Assembly (NCBI RefSeq): GCF_002729955.1
Contig: NZ_PBYA01000012.1
Location: 1 to 64,000 of the forward strand
Reading direction: 5' to 3'
Length of the DNA stretch: 64,000 nucleotides
Origin: Salinisphaera sp.
Lineage (GTDB): Bacteria > Pseudomonadota > Gammaproteobacteria > Nevskiales > Salinisphaeraceae
Positions 18,735 to 27,380 of the stretch are shown piece by piece (the first letter of the stretch is position 1; each line of letters opens with the position of its first letter). The translations under genes and the position numbers were made by a program. The notes under the pieces are model-generated. The model made no database searches, was not told the DNA's origin, and worked only from the letters and a program-made list of their open reading frames with translations.

Positions 18735-20192
18735 CTACGGCGCCCACGGCGCGAGCAGCGTGAGAAACGGCAACGGATAGAAGAACCAGACGATACAACC
18801 GGCCGCCGTAATCGACAGCGGAATCACGCAGGCCCAGGGCGCTTCATGCCAGCTGCGGGGCGTATCTGGGCGTGGATTATGAAAGAAGGCCCGCGTTGGA
18901 ATTTCCAGCAGATAGACGATATTGAGCAGTGAACTCAGCGCCAGCACCATGATGATGGCGGTATGGCCCGAATCGGCCGCGCCTTCCATCAGATACCACT
19001 TGCTCCAGATACCGCCCATGGGCGGGATACCGATCAGCGATACCGATGCGATGAAAAACGCCGTGAACGTGATCGGCATTGCATAGCCGAGCCCGTCCAG
19101 CTCGCTGACGTATTTGCGGTGGGTCGCGGTATAGATCGCGCCCGCGCAGAAGAACAGCGTGATCTTGGCAAAGGCGTGCATGGCGATATGCATGCCGCCG
19201 CCCAGAATGCCGAAGCTCGAGGCCATGGTCGCACCGAGCACGATATAAGACAGCTGGCTGACCGTGGAATAGGCCAGACGCGCCTTGAGGTTGTCGCGTG
19301 TCATGGCGATCAGCGACGCGCCGAGAACCGTGAAGGCGGCCACCCACATCATCAATTCGGAAGCGCCGGTATCGGCCAGAAACTGAACGCCGAACACGTA
19401 CACCGTCAGCTTGAGCACAATGAACACGCCGGCCTTGACCACGGCCACCGCGTGTAGCAATGCCGATACCGGCGTGGGCGCGACCATCGCGGCCGGCAGC
19501 CAGCGATGAAACGGCATAAGCGCGGCCTTGCCGGTGCCGTACAGAAACAGCGCATAGAGTGCGCCGGCGCCCAGCACGCCAAGCCCGGCCTCGCCGAACA
19601 GCCCGGCCTCGTCGAAGGTAATGCTGCCGGTGATTAGGTAGGTGATGATGATAGCGGGCAGAAAGAAGCCGATCGAGGTGGTCAGCAGGATGCCCAGATA
19701 GACGCGGCCGCCGTTACGCGATTCGACATCGCCGTGGTGGGTGACCAATGGATAGGTCGACAGCGTGAGCATCTCGTAAAAGATGAACAACGTCAGAAGG
19801 TTGCCGGAGAACGCAATCCCGATGGCCGCCGATATGGCCAGTGCGAAGCACACGAAGAAGCGGGTCTGGGCGTGTTCTTCGTTGCCGCGCATGTAGCCGG
19901 CGGCATAGATCGTGGTCAGCGGCCACAGCCCGGAGGCAACCAGGGCAAACAACAGCCCGAGCGGTTCCAGCGTGAATGTCAGACCGATGCCGGGCAGCAC
20001 TTCGAACAGCGTCAGCGAGGGTCGTTCGCCCGAGGTGACCGGATCAATGAACAGGGCGATGCCGGCAAACAGCAGGGCCGCCGTGGCAACGCTCACCGAT
20101 TCGCGAACATTGGGCCAGCGCCCGCAGGCGGCCACCAGCAAACTCATCAGCGCCGGAAAAGCGACCAGCCAGCCGAGCCATTGCATGCTCAT
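18735..20192 (-). CDS. Mrp/Mnh antiporter, second MrpD-type subunit
   Basis: A 485-residue polytopic protein of the NuoL/MrpD family. The conserved helix with FIFYEMLTLSTYPLV and the Lys-containing segment VVKAGVFIVLKL are visible, and the family pattern HAFAKITLFFCAGAI follows. Its ATG overlaps the stop of the preceding mrpD-type gene as ATGA, so the two are translationally coupled. It is a paralogue of its neighbours and not a truncated copy. Confidence 0.9.
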   Translation of the reverse strand: MSMQWLGWLVAFPALMSLLVAACGRWPNVRESVSVATAALLFAGIALFIDPVTSGERPSLTLFEVLPGIGLTFTLEPLGLLFALVASGLWPLTTIYAAGYMRGNEEHAQTRFFVCFALAISAAIGIAFSGNLLTLFIFYEMLTLSTYPLVTHHGDVESRNGGRVYLGILLTTSIGFFLPAIIITYLITGSITFDEAGLFGEAGLGVLGAGALYALFLYGTGKAALMPFHRWLPAAMVAPTPVSALLHAVAVVKAGVFIVLKLTVYVFGVQFLADTGASELMMWVAAFTVLGASLIAMTRDNLKARLAYSTVSQLSYIVLGATMASSFGILGGGMHIAMHAFAKITLFFCAGAIYTATHRKYVSELDGLGYAMPITFTAFFIASVSLIGIPPMGGIWSKWYLMEGAADSGHTAIIMVLALSSLLNIVYLLEIPTRAFFHNPRPDTPRSWHEAPWACVIPLSITAAGCIVWFFYPLPFLTLLAPWAP

Positions 20193-21679
20193 GAGCCCGC
20201 TCCCAGCACGGCGCGGGCCGCGCGTTCGGCGGCCCCGATGAGCGGCGTCGCATACAGCCCGAGCACGATATTGGCCAGCACCAGGGTCCAGGTGGCCGTG
20301 AGCATGAGCACCGGTGCCTCGCCAACCGGCGGCTGGCCCTCCGGGCGTTCACGAAAATACAGTGCTTCCACGACACGCCCGATATAGATCAGCGCCATGA
20401 GCGAACTCACCAGAATGGCTGCGGCAAGCCAGTAGTGCCCGGGTTCCATGACCGCTTCCAGCAACACCCATTTGCTGATGAAACCACCGGTGGCCGGTAC
20501 GCCGATCAAGGACAAACCCGCAACGACGAACGCCGCCGAGGTGATCGGCATCTGTCGGCCGAGGCCCGCGATATCGTTGAGCGAAATCGTGCGCAGGCGC
20601 CAGAACATCGCCCCCACGGCCATGAACAGGGCGCCCTTGATCAGGCCGTGGTTGACCATGTGTACCACCGACGCGGACACACCGGCGCTGCTGGCCAGCG
20701 CGAAGCCCATCACGATATAACCGATCTGGGCGATGCTCGACCACGCCAGCAAACGCTTGACGTCGGTCTGAAAGATCGCAGCCATGGAACCCGAGAGCAT
20801 CGCCGCGACCGACAACACCAGCAGTACCTCGCCCAGCGGCAGCTGGTCGAAGGCATAGGCGGCCCCGAATACGGTGAACAGAAAGCGCATCAGCGCATAA
20901 ACCGCGACCTTGGTGGCCGTGGCCGCGATGAAGGCGCTCACGCTCGATGGCGCATAGGTATAGGCGTTGGGCAGCCAGACATGAACCGGGAATAGCGCGA
21001 ACTTGAGACTGGTGCCGACCACGATGAAGGCCAGCCCTGCTTCCACGGTTCGCGTATCGGCAACCGCCGGCAGGCGGGAGGCGATATCGGCCATGTTGAG
21101 GCTGCCGGTCATCATGTAGAGAAAGCCGATGCCAATCAGCAGGAAGGTACCGCCGATGGTGCCCATGATCAGGTATTGAAAGGCCGAAAGCAGCGCCCGG
21201 CGCTTCGAGCCCATCGCGATCAGCGCGTACGAAGACAGCGACGAAATCTCCAGGAACACGAACAGGTTGAACGCGTCGCCGGTGACGGTGATACCGGCCA
21301 GACCGCAGAAGCACAACAGCAGCGCGGCATAGAACAGATAGGCGCGCTCGCTGGCAATCTCCGCGGCGACGCTGGCCTTGGCATAGACGCTGCTGATCGC
21401 CGCGATGCCGGTGACCAGCAGCAGCACGACGGTATTGAGCGCGTCGAGTCGCAGCTCGATGCCGAACGGCGGCGCCCAACCGCCCATGGCGTAGCTGATA
21501 GGCCCGCCGATCTTGACCTGAACGAACAGCAGGAAGGCCAGGGCGAAACAGGCCCAGGTCGTGAGCAGATAAACGAACCACGAGGGGCCGCCACGGTGCA
21601 GCAGCACGCATATCGGCGCGGCCAGCAGCGGCAGAACGATGACCAGGGCCGGCATCTGGGCGAAAAAGGCTTCGATCAC
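20189..21679 (-). CDS. mnhD: Na+/H+ antiporter subunit D
   Basis: A 496-residue membrane subunit of the Mrp-type cation/proton antiporter. Key features are the Glu in FVFLEISSLSSYALIA, Lys in TATKVAVYALMRF, the LLAWSSIAQIGYI segment and HGLIKGALFMAVGA. The start is GTG 21679, which overlaps the stop of mnhC. It directly follows mnhC, the normal position of MrpD, so this is the likely true MrpD orthologue. Confidence 0.93.
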   Translation of the reverse strand: MIEAFFAQMPALVIVLPLLAAPICVLLHRGGPSWFVYLLTTWACFALAFLLFVQVKIGGPISYAMGGWAPPFGIELRLDALNTVVLLLVTGIAAISSVYAKASVAAEIASERAYLFYAALLLCFCGLAGITVTGDAFNLFVFLEISSLSSYALIAMGSKRRALLSAFQYLIMGTIGGTFLLIGIGFLYMMTGSLNMADIASRLPAVADTRTVEAGLAFIVVGTSLKFALFPVHVWLPNAYTYAPSSVSAFIAATATKVAVYALMRFLFTVFGAAYAFDQLPLGEVLLVLSVAAMLSGSMAAIFQTDVKRLLAWSSIAQIGYIVMGFALASSAGVSASVVHMVNHGLIKGALFMAVGAMFWRLRTISLNDIAGLGRQMPITSAAFVVAGLSLIGVPATGGFISKWVLLEAVMEPGHYWLAAAILVSSLMALIYIGRVVEALYFRERPEGQPPVGEAPVLMLTATWTLVLANIVLGLYATPLIGAAERAARAVLGAGS

Positions 21680-22191
21680 GAGCGCGTCTCCCGATCGTCG
21701 TCTTCTTCTTCGCGGCCGTCGTCGTGGTCCTGCTGGGCGCTTTCGCGCTCCTGGCGTGCCTCGGCACGGGCCATACGCTCGGCTTCTTCCTCGGTTTCTT
21801 CTTCCTGGGTTTCGAAGTCGGCCTCGAGGACGTCGTCTTCCTCGATACTGCCGTAGGCCTCGTTAATACGCACCACCAGTGCCAGGCCCAGGGCAGTGGT
21901 GGATACCCCGACCACGATCGCGGTCAGGATCAGCACATGGGGTAGCGGATGGGCATAGAGCACGTCTTCGCTGCCCTTGCCGGACATAAGAATGGGCGCG
22001 GTCGAACCGCTGATCTTGCCCATGCTGATATAGAACACGAACACCGCCGTCTGGAACAGGTTCAGACCGATGAGTTTCTTGACCAGGTTGTCGTGCGAGA
22101 TGACGGTATAGAAACCGATCATCATCAACAGGATGACCACCCAGTAGTTGAACAGGCCGAAGAAATTATCGGCGATCGACGCCAGACTCAT
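21676..22191 (-). CDS. mnhC: Na+/H+ antiporter subunit C
   Basis: A NuoK-like subunit of 171 residues with three membrane helices in the first 115. The motifs IGLNLFQTAVFVFYIS and HVLILTAIVVGVSTTALGLALVVRI are typical of MrpC. The C-terminal 50 residues form an unusually long, highly charged Glu/Arg-rich tail (EEETEEEAERMARAEAR) not found in NuoK. The ATG overlaps the mnhB stop. Confidence 0.93.
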   Translation of the reverse strand: MSLASIADNFFGLFNYWVVILLMMIGFYTVISHDNLVKKLIGLNLFQTAVFVFYISMGKISGSTAPILMSGKGSEDVLYAHPLPHVLILTAIVVGVSTTALGLALVVRINEAYGSIEEDDVLEADFETQEEETEEEAERMARAEARQERESAQQDHDDGREEEDDDRETRS

Positions 22192-22640
22192 CGTGCGTCC
22201 CCGGGCGGTTGTTCGTCGTCGTTGCGGCGGCCGCGGCCGGCAAAGACGTAGAAGATCGATGTAATGACCGACACCACGGTCAGCCCGACGCCGAACTCGA
22301 CCAGCAACAGCCCATAGTGCTGGCCATGCACCGCATCATGGGCGAGATAGTCGTAGTCGAGAAAGTTGCCGCCGCGCAGCATGGCATAGACGCCCGTGCC
22401 GGCGAATATCAGTGCCCCAAGCGCACCGGTGATACGCAGCAGGTTGGGCGATACCGCGCGCCGGGCCTCGGCCAGGCCGAAGATCAACGCATACAGAATG
22501 ATCGCCGCCGCGAACACCACCCCGGCCTGGAAACCGCCGCCCGGACTGTAGTCGCCATGAAACTGCACATACAGGGCGAAGAGGATGATGGGGGCGATCA
22601 GCACCTTGGTGACCACCCGCAGGACGGTATGTTCACGCAT
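22188..22640 (-). CDS. mnhB: Na+/H+ antiporter subunit B
   Basis: A MrpB subunit of about 150 residues with four membrane helices. The signature SPGGGFQAGVVFAAAIILYAL is conserved. ATG 22640 touches the stop of the upstream gene (TGATG). An adjacent GTG at 22643 is the alternative start. The C-terminus is basic and hydrophilic. Confidence 0.93.
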   Translation of the reverse strand: MREHTVLRVVTKVLIAPIILFALYVQFHGDYSPGGGFQAGVVFAAAIILYALIFGLAEARRAVSPNLLRITGALGALIFAGTGVYAMLRGGNFLDYDYLAHDAVHGQHYGLLLVEFGVGLTVVSVITSIFYVFAGRGRRNDDEQPPGDAR

Positions 22641-23206
22641 CACTGTTCTCGCTTGCCCGGCTTGCGCGGGCGATGCCAGGCCACACCCAGCAACATGAGC
22701 ACGCCGATCCCCGCCGTGAACACCACCACGACCTCACCCAGCGTGTCGTAGCCACGATAGCTGCCGAGCACGGCGGTTACCGCGTTGGGCACGTCGATTT
22801 CTTCGCTCATCTGGTTGAGATAGCGATCGCGCAGCGGATGCTCCTGGACCGGGGTATCGGCGGCGCCGAAGTGGGGCATGTCGAGACTCGCATAGACCAG
22901 CACCGCGCCGGTGAGCGCCGTGACCGCCAGACCAATAAGGGTGCGCGAACGGGGCACCGGCTTTTCGCGTGCCCGCGTCAGGCCGAAGGTGGCCAGGAAC
23001 AGTACGGTGGTCACGCCGGCGCCGACGGCGGCCTCGGTGAGAGCGACATCGACGGCGTCGAGCAGCGTGAACAGACTCGCCGAGAGCAGGCTGTACAGGC
23101 CGGTGAGCATGGCCACCGGGAACAGGTTGCGCAGCCGAGCGATCGCCAGGCCGACGATGGCCATGAAGCTCAGCAGAACGATGTTGAGCGCGATATCCGT
23201 GGTCAC
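22640..23206 (-). CDS. MrpA C-terminal domain as a separate subunit (DUF4040-type)
   Basis: A 188-residue membrane protein that corresponds to the C-terminal part of canonical MrpA. A NuoJ-like DUF4040 domain (about 10-85, with ALTEAAVGAGVTTVLFL) is followed by an MbhE-like segment with VLGSYRGYDTLGEVVVVFTAGIGVLMLLG. The NuoL-like part of MrpA is absent. The start is GTG 23206. 169 bases without a gene separate it from mnhG, the largest gap in the operon. Confidence 0.88.
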   Translation of the reverse strand: MTTDIALNIVLLSFMAIVGLAIARLRNLFPVAMLTGLYSLLSASLFTLLDAVDVALTEAAVGAGVTTVLFLATFGLTRAREKPVPRSRTLIGLAVTALTGAVLVYASLDMPHFGAADTPVQEHPLRDRYLNQMSEEIDVPNAVTAVLGSYRGYDTLGEVVVVFTAGIGVLMLLGVAWHRPRKPGKREQ

Positions 23207-23375
23207 TTGGCAATCCTGTTGTCGGTGAACCGCGGCGACGAACGCTTCGCCAAGGTGTGCTGGCGTGGCGATGGCCTCATGCTACACCACGTCCCTTGCG
23301 GCGCACGGACCGTAATCCGCAGGCCGGGGTCGCGGGCGTCGATGAACGCCCGGCGATTGTCGGTCGGCGCATGCA

Positions 23376-23690
23376 TCAACGTTTGTCGTGATCGACTTGC
23401 GGCTCGATCCCGTCTTCGAGCGCGGCACGGGCCAGGGCATGGGTCGCGGTGGGGCTCGTGATCAGCAGAAAAAGCATCACGAACACCAGCTTCGCGGTGA
23501 CCAGCGTCAGCCCCGCCTGGAGCATGAGGCCGGCAAGCATCAGGATCATGCCGGCGGTATCGGTGACCGAGGCCGCGTGCATGCGCGTGTAGAAATCCGG
23601 CATGCGCAGCATGCCGATACCGCCAATCACGCTGAACAGCGCGCCGCCGGCCAGCAGAATCCAGCTCGCGGTATCGATAAGAGCATTCAT
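23376..23690 (-). CDS. mnhG: Na+/H+ antiporter subunit G
   Basis: A 104-residue MrpG with three membrane helices. The motif GGIGMLRMPDFYTRMHAAS is highly characteristic, followed by TDTAGMILMLAGL. ATG 23690 lies 42 bases after mnhF. Confidence 0.94.
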   Translation of the reverse strand: MNALIDTASWILLAGGALFSVIGGIGMLRMPDFYTRMHAASVTDTAGMILMLAGLMLQAGLTLVTAKLVFVMLFLLITSPTATHALARAALEDGIEPQVDHDKR

Positions 23691-23732
23691 CGCACACTCC
23701 GCAGCGCGGTGCAGTATGAACGACGGGCCGCT

Positions 23733-24023
23733 TCATACATCAGGCTTTTCCTTGCTCGCGGCTTCCCAGCCGAGATCGCCGTACTGCATGAACTTGAGCA
23801 CCGTCACCGTGCCGATGAAATTGATCAGCGCATAGATCAGGCCGAGATCGAGAAATTCCGGCCGGCCGTTGAGAAAGCCCAGCACCGCCACGAACAGCAC
23901 GGTCTTGGTGCCGAACAGATTGATGGCCAGGATACGGTCGTAGACCGTGGGCCCCAGCAGGGCACGCACCAGAATCATCAGCATGGTGACCACAATGGCG
24001 ATGATGGCGACGAGAAACATCAT
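23733..24023 (-). CDS. mnhF: Na+/H+ antiporter subunit F
   Basis: A 96-residue MrpF with three helices and the signature GPTVYDRILAINLFGTKTV. It starts ATG-ATG at 24023 and overlaps the mnhE stop by 4 bases. Confidence 0.94.
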   Translation of the reverse strand: MMFLVAIIAIVVTMLMILVRALLGPTVYDRILAINLFGTKTVLFVAVLGFLNGRPEFLDLGLIYALINFIGTVTVLKFMQYGDLGWEAASKEKPDV

Positions 24024-24526
24024 TCGCTGGCCTCGCGACGCGCGGGCGCACCAAAGGGACGTTCGAGGCGGCGCACGCGCTGGTCCATGTCGCCGCCTTC
24101 CATATCCGTGGCGTTGTCTTCGGTTATTGCATGCACGATGGCGTCACCGCTTCGCAGCGCCACGGTCACCGTGCCGGGCGTCAGCGTGATCGAGTTGGCG
24201 AATATCGCCTGGCCGAGCTCGCTCGACTGATGGGCGCGCAGGCGCACGATCGTCGGCGAGATGCGACGCCCGGGCAACACGATGCGTTTGGCGACATCCC
24301 AGTTGGATTTCGCGATTTCGCCGCCCAGCCACAGGGCATACAGCGGCACCCGGGCAAGCAGATGTAACGGCACGCTCTCGCGGTCGACAATGCCCATGCG
24401 ATGGCATACATAGGCACAGAACAGCACCGAAAAGCCGCCCAGGCCAAGCACGATGGGCTTGTAAACGCCCGACAGTAGTAGCCACAGGGTGGCAGCGCCG
24501 ATGATCAGCCCGAGCAGATAGCGCAC
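24020..24526 (-). CDS. mnhE: Na+/H+ antiporter subunit E
   Basis: A 168-residue MrpE. Two N-terminal membrane helices are followed by a cytoplasmic domain with the typical ANSITLTPGTVTV motif. It is the first antiporter gene of the operon and begins 54 bases after the TVP38 gene. The order E-F-G-A'-B-C-D-D-x-D differs from the A-to-G order of Bacillus-type mrp operons. Confidence 0.94.
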   Translation of the reverse strand: MRYLLGLIIGAATLWLLLSGVYKPIVLGLGGFSVLFCAYVCHRMGIVDRESVPLHLLARVPLYALWLGGEIAKSNWDVAKRIVLPGRRISPTIVRLRAHQSSELGQAIFANSITLTPGTVTVALRSGDAIVHAITEDNATDMEGGDMDQRVRRLERPFGAPARREASE

Positions 24527-24580
24527 GCGGTCCCCGAAAGAAGTTGCTTGTCTGAAGGCTACAAAGCGCCCGGGTTCCCG

Positions 24581-25321
24581 TCAATCAGAATCGGCGTCGG
24601 CCCGGCGTTCGGCGCGCGCCGCGAGCGTCTTGCGGCGTCGATGCGCGAAAAAGGCGATCACGGCACTCGCCACCAGCAGCCCGCCCGAAATCATCAGCTG
24701 TTTCGCGTCAATGAGTTGCTCGGGCGAGAACGTCTGCTGCGCGAGCAGGTCGGGCAGGTTCACGGTCGCACCGAAGCTCACGAACGTGATCATGGGCGGC
24801 AGCATGCCGATGACGCTGGCCAGAAAATAGGGCACCCACGGCACCCGCAGCAGCCCGCAGGCGTAGTTGACGAGATCGAACGGCAGAAACGAGGCGCGCA
24901 GAACCACCGTGGTCGGGAAGGCCTGCTCGACAAGCAGCCGCCGGAACGCTGCAATACGGGGGTTCTTGTGGTCCTCGGCGTGTTCTTCACTGCGAAAGAA
25001 GCGGGCCATGAAATAGGCGATATTGGCGGATAGATTCTCGCCGATCAGCGCATAGACCAGGCCGGGGCCGAAGCCGAACAGGCTGCCGGCCGCAATGGTC
25101 AGCCACATCGCGGGGAAGAAGGTCAGTGAACGCAGCCCGTAAATCACGATATAGGCCAGCGGTGCGAACGGGTTGTCGACCACGTACTCGTAGACCAGGC
25201 GCATGATCTCGCGAATCGACAGATCCTGAACATAGATCCAGACCAGGGCGGCCACGAGCAGCGTGCCCCAGATCGCGCCGGCGATCAGGCGCGACAGGCG
25301 GCGCGATGATTGTTCAGTCAT
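24581..25321 (-). CDS. TVP38/TMEM64 family membrane protein (VTT domain)
   Basis: A 246-residue inner-membrane protein of the DedA-related VTT superfamily. The domain core includes FAPLAYIVIYGLRSLTFFPA, GSLFGFGPGLVYALIGENLS and VLRASFLPFDLVNYACG. ATG 25321 overlaps the preceding regulator's stop as ATGA, so the two are coupled. Relatives act in lipid transport or membrane stress, but the substrate here is unknown. The longer upstream frame was rejected because it lies inside the regulator gene. Confidence 0.88.
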   Translation of the reverse strand: MTEQSSRRLSRLIAGAIWGTLLVAALVWIYVQDLSIREIMRLVYEYVVDNPFAPLAYIVIYGLRSLTFFPAMWLTIAAGSLFGFGPGLVYALIGENLSANIAYFMARFFRSEEHAEDHKNPRIAAFRRLLVEQAFPTTVVLRASFLPFDLVNYACGLLRVPWVPYFLASVIGMLPPMITFVSFGATVNLPDLLAQQTFSPEQLIDAKQLMISGGLLVASAVIAFFAHRRRKTLAARAERRADADSD

Positions 25322-26250
25322 GGCTTGCTCGCACTGGCGGTGATCACTCGGAAATAGGGTGGCTGCGGCTCGCGCGCGCGCTCCGCACAATCGTGTACGT
25401 GCAGGCCCGCGGTTTCGAGCCAGTCGCTCAGCTGGGCGACCTCGAAGCCGAGGTTGACGTGGTCATAGGCCGCGACCGTCGAAGCATGTTCGTGTCGGCC
25501 TATGGTGGCCAGCGTCAGACGCCCGCCGGAGCGCAGTATCCGGGCGGCTTCGGTGAGCGCGGTTTCAGGAGTTTCGCTGTAGCTTAGCGCATGCAGCAAA
25601 AACGCCTGGTCGAAGCTGGCGTCGTCGAACGGCAGCGCATGCATGTCGCCGATTCGAAAATTTACGTTGGTCTGCTGGCTCAGTCGAGCGCGCGCGGCAT
25701 CGATGACGGCCGCGCTGCGATCCACGCAGGTCACGTGGCGGGCACGCCGGCACAGCAGTTCTGCAAGCACGCCGTCGCCGGAGGCGATATCGATGACATC
25801 GCCCAGATCGAGCAACTCGATCAGCGCGCGGCTCATGGCTTCCCATGTGCGGCCGGGCGAATACTGGCGTTCCATGCTGCCGGCGACCGACTCCACCCAG
25901 CTACTGCGCGCCGTGCGTTGGCGCACGATGGCGGCGGCATGCTCGCGATCACGATGCACGATGGCATCGTCGAGCGTATCCAGCAGGGCGCCCCAGAGTG
26001 GACGCATATCGTGATGCCAGCGTTTGACGTCCACGCTGTAGAAACGAGCGTTCGCCACCGCGCGATCCTGAACCAGTTCGGCTTCGCGCAGCCGTGCCAG
26101 GTGGCTGGATACCCGGCTTTGTGTGAGCTGGGTGACGGTGGTGAGTTCTGCGACCGTCATCGGCTGGTCGATAAGCAGCAGCAACAGCCGCAGCCGGGTG
26201 GGCTCGGCCAGCAGGCGCAGAAGCTGGGTGCTGTCGGCAAGATCGAGCAT
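25318..26250 (-). CDS. ArsR-type regulator fused to SAM methyltransferase domain
   Basis: A 310-residue two-domain protein. Residues 1-85 form an ArsR winged helix (LLAEPTRLRLLLLL, VTQLTQSRVSSHLARL). Residues 115-310 form a class I methyltransferase with motif I VIDIASGDG (152-160). The ArsR metal-site cysteines are absent, so metal sensing is unlikely. Regulators of this architecture, such as the SahR type, can sense S-adenosyl compounds (family knowledge, uncertain here). Start 26250 (MLDLADSTQ) avoids the upstream terminator. It is coupled to the TVP38 gene and may head the antiporter operon. Confidence 0.85.
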   Translation of the reverse strand: MLDLADSTQLLRLLAEPTRLRLLLLLIDQPMTVAELTTVTQLTQSRVSSHLARLREAELVQDRAVANARFYSVDVKRWHHDMRPLWGALLDTLDDAIVHRDREHAAAIVRQRTARSSWVESVAGSMERQYSPGRTWEAMSRALIELLDLGDVIDIASGDGVLAELLCRRARHVTCVDRSAAVIDAARARLSQQTNVNFRIGDMHALPFDDASFDQAFLLHALSYSETPETALTEAARILRSGGRLTLATIGRHEHASTVAAYDHVNLGFEVAQLSDWLETAGLHVHDCAERAREPQPPYFRVITASASKP

Positions 26251-26333
26251 TCGCAACGAACCGGGAACAAAGAAGGATATCGGTGCCCGCCGTCGGATGG
26301 CCCGGGTGATCGGGGCCATGGCGTCGCGCCAAT

Positions 26334-26362
26334 AAAAAAGGCCGCCCCCGGAGAGAGCGGCC
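26334..26362 (-). terminator. Terminator of the phasin gene
   Basis: On the minus strand GGCCGC and GCGGCC pair around a GC-rich loop and are followed by six T. It lies between the phasin stop and the ArsR-methyltransferase start, which separates the two transcripts. Confidence 0.75.
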
Positions 26363-26384
26363 CGTTGGGCAAAGGATACCCGAT

Positions 26385-27317
26385 TTAGCTTGAACTGGAG
26401 CTAGAGCCCGAATTGGAGCTGGCGTTGTCGTTGCCGGACGCATTGCTCGAGCCGGTATTCGAACTCGAGCCGCTGGTCGAGCTGCTGCCACTGGTCGAGC
26501 TGCTGCCGCTGGTCGAAGACGTGCCGGACTTGGTCGAGCCGCTGCCCTGCTTGCGGGTCGTGCCGCTGCTGGCGCTGCTCTTGCGGGTGGTCGTCGATTT
26601 ACGGGTGCCGCTCTTGGCGGTGGTGCTTGACTTGCGCGTGGCCGTGCTCTTCTTGGCGCTGCCCGAACCCGTCGAGGCGCTGCGCTTGCTCGTGCTGGCG
26701 CGACTCTTCGTGCCGCTGGTCGCAGACTTCGTCGAGCTGCTGCGCTTCTTGGCGGTGCTCTTGGCCTTGGTCGGCGCAGCGCTTTCGGCTTTTGCCGTGG
26801 CCTCGTCCGCCGCCGACTCGGCCTTGGATGCAGCACTGCTGGCCTTTGCCTTGGCGGTGCTGGCGGCCTGACCGGTCTTGCGTTTGGCCTGCGTCTTGCG
26901 CTTTTTGGCCTGGGTTGCCTCGGTCTTCGCCTCAGCCTTGGCCTTGGTGGCCGCATCCTGTGCAATCTGCTGGCTGCCTTCGAGATTGCGGCGGATCTCT
27001 TCGTTGATCTTGGCGCGCGTGCCATCGAGGATCGCCATGCTCTCGCGAGCGTTGTTCATGATCCGGTCAATGGTGTCCTGAATCAGCTGCAGCTGGGCCA
27101 CGGCCAGCTCGCGCGGTGCGCCACCCTTGCGCAGTGTCTTGAGGCTCTTGATCGCTTCTTCGTAGTGGGTCTTGAGCGCCGCGAGTTCGTGCTCGGCGAG
27201 TTGCTCGATGCCATCGTAGACCGCGCGATTGGCGGAGGTGAATGCGCCCGTATAGTTCTTGCGCAGCTTATCGACATCCTTGCGCAGTTTGCTGATGCGG
27301 TTGTCGGATTTCGCCAT
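26385..27317 (-). CDS. Phasin-family protein with Lys/Ser/Thr-rich histone-H1-like tail
   Basis: A 310-residue protein. The first 110 residues form a phasin-like helical domain (KLRKDVDKLRKNYTGAF, YDGIEQLAEHELAALKTHY) of the kind that coats polyhydroxyalkanoate granules. From about 130 the sequence becomes a low-complexity tail of AKAKA, KST and TKSG runs resembling histone-H1 or AlgP-type DNA-binding tails. It ends in Ser/Gly repeats (TSGSSS). Start ATG 27317 follows a promoter at 27352-27380. It may link granules to the nucleoid (inference). No PHA synthase gene is in the window. Confidence 0.8.
   Translation of the reverse strand: MAKSDNRISKLRKDVDKLRKNYTGAFTSANRAVYDGIEQLAEHELAALKTHYEEAIKSLKTLRKGGAPRELAVAQLQLIQDTIDRIMNNARESMAILDGTRAKINEEIRRNLEGSQQIAQDAATKAKAEAKTEATQAKKRKTQAKRKTGQAASTAKAKASSAASKAESAADEATAKAESAAPTKAKSTAKKRSSSTKSATSGTKSRASTSKRSASTGSGSAKKSTATRKSSTTAKSGTRKSTTTRKSSASSGTTRKQGSGSTKSGTSSTSGSSSTSGSSSTSGSSSNTGSSNASGNDNASSNSGSSSSSS
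26471..26524. repeat. 18-bp tandem repeat in phasin 3' end
   Basis: Three consecutive 18-bp units with core CTGGTCGAGCTGCTGC encode repeated TSGSSS in the phasin tail. The first two units differ at one position and the third is more diverged. Copy number is likely to vary between strains through slippage, and the reading frame would be kept. Confidence 0.75.
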
Positions 27318-27351
27318 GACCTGAGTTCGCCTTGCATTAAAAGGAAAACGT

Positions 27352-27380
27352 AGATAACCACGCGCCGCGCAGACTGTCAA
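27352..27380 (-). promoter_or_regulatory. Sigma-70 promoter of the phasin gene
   Basis: On the minus strand TTGACA (27375-27380) and TTATCT (27352-27357) are separated by 17 bases. The predicted transcript start lies about 28 bases before ATG 27317. Confidence 0.7.

Noticed and set aside
23203-23736. A 177-codon minus-strand frame overlapping mnhG
   Set aside because: Different frame from mnhG, which is clearly real; the frame has no homologous features.
26413-26871. A Leu/Val-rich 152-codon plus-strand frame that looks like a membrane protein
   Set aside because: It is the antisense of the Ser/Lys-rich phasin tail, which produces Leu/Val runs by codon complementarity.
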